DNA from: Pascua guehoae
Lineage: Eukaryota > Basidiomycota > Tremellomycetes > Trichosporonales > Trichosporonaceae
NCBI GenBank assembly: GCA_001600415.1
Contig: BCJX01000001.1
Span: 2,515,434-2,548,744, forward strand
Reading direction: 5' to 3'
DNA: 33,311 nt
Shown: in pieces, positions 11,384 to 19,284 of the stretch
How positions within the stretch are numbered: the stretch's first letter is position 1
Layout of the letters: every line of letters starts with the position of its first letter
Position numbers and translations under genes: made by a program
The notes under the pieces: generated by a model
What the model was told of the DNA's origin: nothing
Database searches by the model: none
What the model saw: the letters and a program-made list of their open reading frames with translations, nothing else

Positions 11384-12087
11384 ATGGCGCCCAACCTAAC
11401 CACCCTCCTCTCGCACCTCCGCGCGCCCATCTTCAACACGCTCCCCGTCTCCTCCAACGTCCGGACCGGCACCAAATACCTCCGCCGCCGCCTCAAGGGC
11501 CCCGCCGCGGTCGCGTACAACCCCAAGCCCGTGTCTCTCCCGACGCTCAACCGCAACGTCCAGTGGAACAAGTATGCGGGGTGGGACGGTAAAGCTGCCC
11601 CCGGGGAACCGGGGTCGTACCACCAGCTGCCCCATGAGCAGGTCGTGGGACCCGAGTGCGAGGAGATTGAGCGGCGCCTCAAGCCGGGACCGCCGCTCAA
11701 GCACGGGCAGGTGGGGCGGCTGGCGGGGTGGATTGAGGATGGGGGCGAGTGGACGCGGTTTGAGGATGTGGCGAGGCGGAAGAAGCTGGGCAAGGGGCCG
11801 CCTAAGAAGGGTGAGTTCGGGGGTTTTGGGTGTGGTGGGGTAGGGAGGGGGGGCGGCGATGGGAGAGGGGCGAGAGAGTGGAGGGAGGATGGGGTGCAAG
11901 GAGGGGTGATAGAAGGAGGGAAGATGGAAGGAGGGACGATGGAAGAAGGGAAGATGGAAGGACGGAAGACGGAAGGAGGGACGATAAAAGGAGGGAGGAT
12001 AAAGGAGGGGGGATAAAGGAGGGAGGATCCGGTGGTGACACCGCCGGTTCAGTCGTGAAGAGAGAGGCTCAGTACTCTCCCCCATGA
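11384..12087 (+). CDS. RSM27: Mitochondrial small-subunit ribosomal protein mS33 (RSM27 family)
   Basis: Start ATG at 11384 (MAPNLTTLL). Exon 1 runs to 11810, intron 11811-12052 (GTGAGT...TTCAG, phase 1), exon 2 12053-12087, giving about 153 residues. Family hallmarks are NVRTGTKYLRRRLKGP (about residues 26-41), matching the RTGSK.L..RLKGP core of yeast Rsm27 and animal MRPS33, and a basic tail RRKKLGKGPPKK just before the intron. The protein is a structural component of the mitochondrial 37S subunit and is imported from the cytosol. It is somewhat longer than yeast Rsm27 because of an insert between the core and the basic tail. The second exon (VVKREAQYSPP) is less certain: other acceptors nearby would change the last dozen residues. 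The 242-nt intron is expanded by a purine-rich minisatellite. Confidence 0.8.
11880..12025. repeat. GGA/GGGA purine-rich minisatellite inside the mS33 intron
   Basis: Irregular 10-12 bp units of the type GGAAGGAGGGA, GGAAGATGGAA and GGACGATGGAA repeat about a dozen times. The plus strand is nearly all purine. The repeat accounts for most of the length of the mS33 intron. Confidence 0.8.
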
Positions 12088-12305
12088 CCGTGGACGCCAT
12101 GGACATGGACGCCATGGACATGGACGAAGGAGACCCGCGTTGTCCGCCACCTCAGCCGCCAAAACACCACCACGCGTGTGAATGGCAGAAGGGGAACGAC
12201 CCAAAGGCCACGCATACAACTGCTGGTCGAGTCGGCAACCCGGCGCGGGCCCGATGTCCTCCCTGTCTAGACCAGGCCCCAGCTAGCAGGCTTGGATGAC
12301 AGACT

Positions 12306-12425
12306 GGGCACTTGGCGTAAAGTGCACTTTGGAAAGTGCACTTGGCGGAAAGTGCATGGCGGAAAGCGCACTTGGAAAGCGCAGTTGGAAAGTGCATGGC
12401 GGAAAGTGCATGGCGGAAAGCACTT
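12306..12425. repeat. Tandem 12-14 bp repeats (GGAAAGTGCATGGC type)
   Basis: About nine imperfect units built on GGAAAGTGCA or GGAAAGCGCA, separated by CTTGGC, TGGC or GTT. Units drift in length, which suggests replication slippage rather than a regulatory array. Confidence 0.85.
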
Positions 12426-12530
12426 GGCACTGGCTCACTCTGGATCCCGGAGCACGCTGACACCCCAGGCGAGGGCCGCCGCTCGCAGATGAAGAAGAAG
12501 AAGTAGCCGGGCTCACGCGGACCGCGCGGC

Positions 12531-12600
12531 GTCGGCGTCGGCGTCAGTGTCGGCGTCAGTGTCGGCGTCGGCGTCAGTGTCGGCGTTCAGCGTCAGCGTC
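12531..12600. repeat. GTCGGC/GTCAGT hexanucleotide repeats
   Basis: A run of about eleven hexamers alternates GTCGGC with GTCAGT. The frame is open on both strands (Ser/Val/Ala and Asp/Ala repeats), but no flanking coding exon supports translation. Confidence 0.85.
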
Positions 12601-12837
12601 GACAGCGTCGGCATGCGGCGTTGGCGCGGACGGAGATCGACGGACGCACGGACGCACGGGACGCCGGAGAAGGGGACAGGATACCATATATGCATCGATA
12701 CCGCTCACTGTTCACTGTCCGGCAGGCTGTAGGGCGGGCAGGGAAATGTGCACTGTCGTGCGGGGGGCTGGGAGGGAGGAAGTTTGGGGAGGATGAAGGT
12801 TGGGAAGGATGGAGGTTGGGAGGGAGGTTGCCTTAAG

Positions 12838-12960
12838 TTGCGAGGCAAGTTGCAAAGTTGGAGGCAAGTTGCGAAGGCAAGTTGCGAGGTTGGAGGCAAG
12901 TTGCAAAGTCGCGAGGCAAGTTGCGAAGGAAGTTGCGAAGTTGGTAGGCAAGTGACGAGG
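12838..12960. repeat. GGCAAGTTGCGAA minisatellite
   Basis: About nine units of 10-18 bp share the core GCAAGTTGC, with GAA, AAAG or GAGG linkers. The core GCAAGTTGC is nearly self-complementary (GCAA...TTGC), so each unit can form a small hairpin. A GGAGGTTGGGAAGG-type purine run lies directly before it (12770-12835). Confidence 0.85.
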
Positions 12961-13078
12961 CTCAGGAGGACCCAGTGAGCACAACCGAACGGCACTTGCA
13001 TGCTTCTCCAACTGCGAGCGGACCAGCCGCTCAAAACCCCCTCCAAACCCACCACCCACCCCCAACCCCCGCGCCCAA

Positions 13079-13324
13079 CTAACAACCAACCTTGTGCTGA
13101 CCCGCGCCACTCCCCCACTCATCCGGCCACCAGTCCAGGCGCCCCTTGAGATCGCTAATCTGGCGCGCGTCGACCTCCATCCCGCGGCTGCCGCGGTAGA
13201 CGAGCGTAAACGGGTTGCCTGCGGGGTCCTTCCATGTCTGGTGCGAGCCGCGCTGGCGCACGAGCGTCCAGTCGTTTGTGGCGAGGACGCCCTTTACGGT
13301 GCGGTATTTGACGCCTGTTGTCAT
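13079..13324 (-). CDS. HicA/YcfA-like small protein (dsRBD-like fold of bacterial HicA mRNA interferases)
   Basis: The only in-frame ATG is at 13324, giving 81 residues with the stop at 13079-13081; this matches the usual size of HicA proteins. The frame stays open upstream to about 13732 but lacks another ATG, so an upstream exon is possible. The core reads GVLATNDWTLVRQRGSHQTW (12-31), then KDPAGNPFTLVYRGSRGMEVDARQ and ISDLKGRL. This fits the family layout: helix, a strand with [LV]VRQ[KR]GSH carrying the catalytic His (H28), a beta hairpin D/P-x-G, a final strand, and a C-terminal helix. The usual P-x-H in the third strand is replaced by VYRG. In bacteria HicA cleaves mRNA and is held in check by HicB; I see no HicB-like frame nearby. 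In this intron-bearing eukaryotic locus the cellular role is unknown. Family membership is based on my reading of the motif. Confidence 0.55.
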   Translation of the reverse strand: MTTGVKYRTVKGVLATNDWTLVRQRGSHQTWKDPAGNPFTLVYRGSRGMEVDARQISDLKGRLDWWPDEWGSGAGQHKVGC

Positions 13325-13425
13325 GGGGGTGGGGGTGGGGGTGGGGGCGAGGGTGGGGGCGGGGGTTGGGGTGGGGGTTGGGGCTGGGGCTGGGGTTGGG
13401 GCTGGGGTTGCGGTTGAGCTTGTGG
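13325..13425. repeat. G-rich tract abutting the HicA-like start codon
   Basis: On the plus strand, runs of GGGGGTGGGGGT and then GGGGTTGGGGCT units follow directly on the start codon. Many runs of four or five G are spaced by one or two bases, a strong G-quadruplex pattern on the template strand of the HicA-like gene. Read on the minus strand in the HicA-like frame it would encode a Pro/Thr/Ala linker. Confidence 0.85.
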
Positions 13426-13835
13426 TGCCTGTGGGTGTTGGTGTTGGTGCGTAGCAGGCGCCTGTGGGCGAGGACAGCGGCACGGATAGGCGGCGGTGGC
13501 GGAGCTGGGTGACCTGGGCGACCTGGGGGACCTGGACTAGCCGGCAGACGTGTAGGACGGTCCGTCTATTAAACGACGATAAGGCCCGCCTAGATATGCG
13601 GGAGTTGGCAGCAACGGCGACGAGGGAAAACCTTGGGCACGACAGTTTGCCGACTGCGTACCGGGTCGAAGAGCGAGGGGGCGTCCGTGGACGAGTACCT
13701 GGCGCAGTACCGAGGTCTGGGCTGGCTGCCACTCGGGTCGGGTCGAGGGCAGAGGAGGGGGGGCTTGGCCGTGGGTCAAGCGGTGGTTAAGTGAACCGGT
13801 GGACGGTTCAGACTGGGGTGGGGCCACGGAAACTT

Positions 13836-14120
13836 TGTGTGTCCACGGAGAGATTGGGTTGATGGAGAGATTGGGTGTCCAGATCGACTGGGTCCAGAGG
13901 AGAGGTTGGGTAGGTCCACGGACAGACTGGGTGGGTCCACGGAGAGACTGGGTCGGCCCTCAGTAGAAAGACTGGCGTCCACAGAGAGACGGGATAGGTC
14001 CACAGAGAGGCTGGGTACGTCCACAGAGAGCTGTGGTGATGGTGGCGATGGCCGAGATGACCGAGATGGCCGAGATGGTCGAGAAGGTCGAGATGGTCGA
14101 GATGGTGGTGGTGGCGATGG
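13836..14120. repeat. Two adjoining minisatellites (GGTCCACRGAGAGRCTGG and GAGATGGYC types)
   Basis: The first part (13836-14035) has about nine degenerate units of roughly 20 bp around GTCCACRGAGAG-CTGGGT. The second (14036-14120) has 9-12 bp units around CGAGATGGT/C. Both are open in several frames but look non-coding. Confidence 0.8.
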
Positions 14121-15982
14121 TGGTGGCAAAGGTGGCAAAGTGGCACCGATGGCAAAGCGGTAGTGCGAGTGCGAGTGCGAGTGGAAGTGGCAAGTGGAAA
14201 GATGCTTGATGAAGAGTCTCTCATCTCGTTCATCTAGGTCTCTTAAATATGTCGCTCGAGGGAAGGTAGCGGGCATCCCGGTCGGTGGAGAATTGGTGGA
14301 GAATGGGGCAGTCGAGTCGGTCGGTGATGGATATCCATGTCACATCTTTATTTTCCCTGTCACATCTTGATGTTCCATGCCACATTCATCATGTTCCATG
14401 TCACATCTAGGACATGTCTGCTGATTTCTTACCGTGTTCTGACGGCCGGATGCTTTTTTTTTGTATTATTTTTTTGTTTCCAAGGTTTGCAAGTGGATGT
14501 CACAGCCCGCACGCCGTGCGGGGTGGGTAATTCTTTGTCCTGGCTGTGTCGATGCGGGTCATCGCAGTATCGGCGTGAATGTGCATTGGGGGTGATGGCA
14601 ATGGCGAGCAAGGAACGGACAATAGTACTGGTGGTGGTGGGAGTGGTGAATGTGGCGGCCGAGGGGGGAATGCTGTGATGGTGACAGTGTGGCGGACACA
14701 GGTATGTAGGGTTGTAGGGTAGTAAGGTTGTAGGGTCGGATGGTTGTAGGGTGTGGGGTATTTTTTGTAGGTGGGAGAGTGACAGGTCCTCGGTGAACAA
14801 ATTGATGTGGCCGAAGAACAACGCATCGGTGGTAAATGGTCAAGCGTGGCAGAGCAATTGTTAATTGTGCCGAGACCCTAACGATGGCTATGTGCGGGTG
14901 GGGCACATGTGCAGTTGTGCAGATGATGGCGGATACGTCGCGGAGAGGCCGAGCGGCGAGCATTCCCCGCTGTGAGGGACGCCAACCAGGTGGTCAAGGA
15001 TGGGCTGCGGTTGAGGATTGCAGAGGGTGGAACAATGGCCACGGTGTCACCCCGGCGTCATCGTGGTGGCAGGTGGCATCGTGGCGGTGGTTGTGAATGA
15101 CGATGTGGCGGTGCAGATGTCGGCGTGAGTGGGAAGAAGGGTCCAAGGTAGGCTGTGATGCGGCCGTGATGTGCCATTATGGGGTCGTAAGCGGCCGTCG
15201 TCGTAGTTGACGCACTCACGTTGGCACGCCACCATGGGTGAATGCCCATTGGCGGGCCGCACGGAAATGCACCCGCCATGTGTGCCAGTGGGATGGCAAG
15301 GTGCGTCACGGGTTCGAGGTGATTGCGGGGGTGGGGTAGGATGTGCAGATGGTGGAAATGGGGTAGGTGTTGGCTGAAGGATGTTTCTAGCGCCCGAACA
15401 ATACCAGGTTTGCCGCCAGTGTTCTGCCACCATTCCACAGTGTACCCTGGGGATGGACGGTCAGACCAGGGGCGATCGGCTGCGGGGGTGGACTGGGCCA
15501 ATGTGTATATCGTGTGATGGGATACGATGGGATACACACTGCACCCGGCGCCCACGCGCCTTATTGTTTCTCCGCCAAGAGTGTGCTTGCCGGGCCGTGT
15601 GGTTAGTCACCGGCGATGCGTCTGTCAGGGTGTGTGTGATGTGTGATCGGAGTGAGCGTCACGCACCGCCTTTGCAGGAGATGATTATGAATGCTGTAGT
15701 TCTACAGGTGTACAGAATGCTGTTGTGCTTTTTGATACGATGGATACCTCGCAACCCAGTCTACCCTCAACTTCTCCAACTCAACTCCCAACTCAACTCC
15801 TCCAACTCGCTGTTCCTTGCAAAAAAGGTGCTCCAACCAACTTGGGCGCGCAGCCACACCTGCACTCTGGTGAGACAGGTGCACTTACGCGCGCTTACGC
15901 GGCCATCACTGCAACCTGGCTTCGTCGACGATTCAGGCTGCGCCACCACCGTCTTCTCCGATGCCACTCCTCCCGGCCATCG
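14121..15982. other. Gene-poor stretch upstream of the HicA-like gene and downstream of the SPX-RING gene
   Basis: About 1.9 kb with no recognisable gene. It holds four CATGTCACATCT-type repeats at 14335-14410, a T-rich tract at 14451-14480, the TTGTAGGG repeats listed separately, and scattered CA/TG-rich sequence. A plus-strand open frame starting near 15381 runs antisense into the SPX-RING last exon and has no conserved features of its own. Confidence 0.4.
14701..14758. repeat. Degenerate TTGTAGGG (telomere-like) repeats
   Basis: Five irregular units of the type GG(T)TGTAGGG/TAGTAAGG occur in tandem. They resemble a G-rich telomere repeat but differ from the TTAGGG family by an inserted G, so a true interstitial telomere is doubtful. 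Confidence 0.6.
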
Positions 15983-18477
15983 CTACTGCACGACACACCG
16001 CGGGTCGACATCCTGGAGGTTTTCCTTTGCGATTTCCGCCGCGCTCTCGCGCTGCTTCTCGCGGACCTCTTTCGGAAACCAGTCCTTCATAAAGTTCATG
16101 AGCTGGACGTCGAGGCAGGCTGTGGGCAGTGTTAGCTCGACCCAAGGTGTGTGCATCTCAAGCACGACTCGACGCGATTCGACGCCGCCGTTCGACGCCA
16201 GCCCGACTCACACTTGTCTGCCAGGAGGACGCTCTCTGATCGACACAGGGGGCAGTTTTCCTTGTAGCGCTGCTGCATCTTTACGAGGCAGCGGACACAA
16301 AAGAGGTGGCCGCAGGTGAGGCGGATGGGCTTGAAGGCAATGGACATGCAGATGAGGCAGGCATAGTCGTCGAGGCTGGGGAGGATGGGAAGAAGCGTAT
16401 TCGTGAGACTCGCGAGGAGGACGTGCGGGAGAGAGGTATTGTAAAACGTCCATGTCGAGACGTTACCGTCCGTCTCGACGTGTGCGGTGGCGAGTGTCGA
16501 GCGGACAAAGGCCGCGAGGCCCGTCGACGCCGTGAGCGCTGTGCGCTTATCGTGCTTTTTCAAAATCTTGCGCGCGGCATCAATGTTGGCCATCTGGAAC
16601 CGCTTCAGGTCGAGGAGGAGGACGTTGAGGCGCAAAAACTCGTCCCACGCCTTGCGCGACTTGCGGCCCTTGATGGTGCGTCGGTCACCGAGGCCCTTGC
16701 GCACCACGTCGCTCGCAAACTTTTCCAGCCGGCGCTGGGCCTCGTCGACCGTCCGCTCGCCCCGGTCGCGTTCGGCATTCGACTCGAAAATCTCGGCTTC
16801 GACCCACATGGAGAAAATCTCGCGCCACACGTACAAGTCACGCTGCGACGGCTTGGCGCTGCGGTACTCGTACTGCACACTCGGCGCGTCCGGGTGCGAG
16901 TTGAGCGGTGTCGGGTACACTAGCACGCCGTCGCCAGGCGCAATGCTCTGCGAGACGGCCGCGCACAGCGCCTCGACGTCGGCGGTAAACTTTGCCTGCT
17001 GCGCGGCGTGGAATTCAGACAGCGACGTCAGGGCCGCCGTGAGGACCTCGAAGAAGCGCATGTCGGATTGCAAGGGGATGATAAACTCGCGCTCCGACGG
17101 CGACGCCGAGAGCGACGCAGGCGTGCTCCTGCCGTACGTGCCGACCTTTGTCCCGGCGTCGAGCTCGATGACGTCGGGGAGCTGTGGAGCAGCCGCCGAA
17201 TCCAACTCGATCGCACCCGGAGCCGGAGCCAGGACGGACCGCATCGTCGGCGTCGCCTCGCCGCCTCCTCCGTTGGCCGACGGGCGCCCCGACACAAGCG
17301 CCATGGGGCTCATGGGTTTCACTTCCACCGCCGCGGTGGAACTTGTCACGCGGCCTAACCGGCTCGGCAGCCTGCCCCGTGCGGGCGCCGCAGCCTCGCC
17401 GAGCGACAGGTCTTTCATGCCGTCGCTCTTCCTCCCCGCAAGCGCCCAGATGGGGCTTGCGGCCGTGCGCATCTTGAGTAATGCGGGCGAGGGCGGCACC
17501 GTAGGCTCGTTGGCGTCTTCGTCGGATGCACCCCGAGCTCTCCCTCTCCTCGTGCGGGAGCCGAGACGGTCGAGGTCCTCGTGCTCGTCCTCGGTATCCG
17601 TCGCCTCGGAGGTATCGACCGTCTCGAGCGTAGACTGGGACAGACTCCGGAGAGGCGTCTCGACGGCGGACATTTGCAGACGGATCTGGGGCATCGGCCG
17701 CGCCTCGTCTCCAGCCAGCACGTACTGGGCCTTTACGCCGCCATTCTCCGTGTCGGCCTTGAGCACACGCCGGTCGGGCGCCGGGCTGAGGCTGCTATCG
17801 CGCCGCCGCGGCGTCCTCGACTGAGTCTGGGCCTGGGCCAAGCTCCCGTCGCCATTCTGCCGCAACAAGTCGGCCACGCTCACCGGCTGCGGCGACGTCC
17901 CCTCGGTCCCAGTCGTGCCCAGGCTCCCACTCGGGCTGCCGCCCAGACTCCCCATGCTCTGCGGCTCCGACACCATGCGCAGCCGGAACCGCCGCAGCTG
18001 CGCGTCGTCGTCGTCGAGCACCGGGTCCAGCAGCACCTCTTTCGGACTCGCGTGCGCACGCGGCGACGCGTCTTCAAACTCAAACTCGAAGATGCCCCCG
18101 TCGGGCGTCACAATGTCCGTCGACCCGCCAGACCCACCCCCAGAGCCGCGGGGCGCGGGCGTCTCGAGCAGCTTGTGCAGCACGCTCGGCGGCAGGCCCA
18201 TGCCTTCGAGCTCCGCGACGACATTCTTGATCAGTTTTTTGAGCTAAACGTTAGCCACAGCTGGGCAGCTAGGCGGGGCTTTCCGGCCTTGTGCTGTCTC
18301 GGGACATGTGTCGAACCCGAGCTGCAGCAGGCGCACAGGTGCTGCACCGCACGCAGCGTCGCCGCTACCAGCACACGACCGTACACTCACCTTGCGGTAC
18401 TCGATCGCACTCGTCTTCCAGTCGTCTGGAAAGTCCGAGGCGTCGAGGATCTGCTGAAACTCTTTGCCATACTTCAT
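15983..18477 (-). CDS. SPX-RING E3 ubiquitin ligase (Pqr1-like), phosphate homeostasis
   Basis: Exons 18477-18391, 18243-16212 and 16119-15983, with introns of 147 and 92 nt, give about 751 residues. The N terminus MKYGKEFQQILDASDFPDDW followed by LKKLIKNVV across the first intron is the opening helical hairpin of an SPX domain, which senses inositol pyrophosphates. After a roughly 350-residue Ser/Pro-rich insert comes the second SPX half (about 410-605), containing the KIL-KKHDK helix (near 593). A C3HC4 RING follows (C658, C661, C673, H675, C678, C681, C693, C696). The last exon adds LMNFMKDWFPKEVREK, a tail that follows the RING in fungal SPX-RING proteins. S. pombe Pqr1 and plant NLA share the SPX-RING layout and direct ubiquitination of phosphate transporters; the same role is inferred here. 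Splitting of the SPX by a long insert is notable. Confidence 0.88.
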
Positions 18478-18781
18478 CTTGTTTCGGATTTAGGCAAGCA
18501 AGTGCGCGCGTCGTCGACGATCGAACGGGTGGCGGATGAGTCACGCGCCAGTGGCAAACGCGATAGACGGTCGCTCACGCGGGCGTGATTAGAGAGTGGG
18601 GGGATAAGGAAGGGATTGGTAGTTAATCTATTACGAGCCGACGCATGGTGGGTCCTCCTTACATGGAGGTGTTGATTTTGTTGGCAAAGGTGGGGTGGGG
18701 GACAAGAAGAGTGGAGGCAAGTGGTGGGGGTGGGTGGGGGTGTTTTAGTAGTGGTGTGTTTTAGTTGGTGCCATTTGTTCA

Positions 18782-18787
18782 CACGTG
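18782..18787. promoter_or_regulatory. CACGTG E-box upstream of the SPX-RING gene
   Basis: A palindromic CACGTG lies about 305 bases upstream of the SPX-RING start codon. CACGTG is the core site of bHLH factors, including the phosphate regulator Pho4 in yeasts. Linking it to phosphate control of this gene is inference from one site. Confidence 0.3.
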
Positions 18788-19127
18788 CGCACGACAAGTC
18801 GGAGCTCCGCGCCAAAGGATCTGGCAGATCATCGTCCCGGGCCAGGCCCTCAGGCACACACAAAGCACCAAGCTATCGCCTCGTACCATTGTCGTCTGCT
18901 TCATTCAATGCCAAGACATTGCATTGACCACACAGAACGACACTCTGCACCTCGCCCATGTATCGTTCTATCGCGGACAACCGCGTGTATCCTGTATACA
19001 GACTGTTCGAGCCACTGCTCGACGCCCATACTACCCCATCGTGTCCCCTTCTGCACTGAACCCATGCAAAATGCTAATGTATGTCATGAACATGCTCATC
19101 CTCCGTCCCATCCTGCCTTCCGCTTTG

Positions 19128-19148
19128 CCCCCCCCCCCCCCCCCCCCC
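19128..19148. repeat. C21 homopolymer
   Basis: An uninterrupted run of 21 C on the plus strand, about 140 bases beyond the stop codon of the F-box gene, probably in its 3' flank. The exact length is likely to be unreliable in any assembly. Confidence 0.9.
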
Positions 19149-19284
19149 ATGCGTCTTTGCGAGTATCCATCGTTTGCCATGTGCCCTCCATCCATGCAGC
19201 GTCCTCCATCATCGTCGTGCGTCTTCACAATCCCCCGCTTGCGTGGTTACAACCGCCCCGTCGACTCTCCTCGTTTGTCGTCCG

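Larger units (their letters stand above)
12088..13078. other. Repeat-rich intergenic region between mS33 and the HicA-like gene
   Basis: This is the 3' flank of two convergent genes. It is dominated by three separate tandem-repeat fields, listed individually, and by an ATGGACGCC/ATGGACATG duplication at 12092-12125. I see no conserved coding region. Confidence 0.5.
18478..19284. other. Promoter region of the SPX-RING gene and 3' flank of the F-box gene
   Basis: About 800 bases between a minus-strand stop and a minus-strand start. It contains a CACGTG box at 18782-18787 and a 21-nt C run at 19128-19148. No coding region is evident. Confidence 0.5.

Noticed and set aside
12838..12960. CRISPR-like array
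   Set aside because: Units are short, drift in length and have no unique spacers of constant size; this is a minisatellite in a eukaryotic genome.
13330..13732. A 217-codon version of the HicA-like protein starting at 13732
   Set aside because: The first codon there is GTG, not ATG, and no other ATG lies in frame before 13324; it could be real only with an upstream spliced start.
15381..16319. 312-codon plus-strand frame with several Cys residues
   Set aside because: The Cys spacing fits no zinc-finger class, and its second half is antisense to the last SPX-RING exon.
16487..17824. 445-codon plus-strand open frame
   Set aside because: It lies fully antisense to the SPX-RING coding exon, has no recognisable domain, and is the kind of long shadow frame expected in GC-rich genes.
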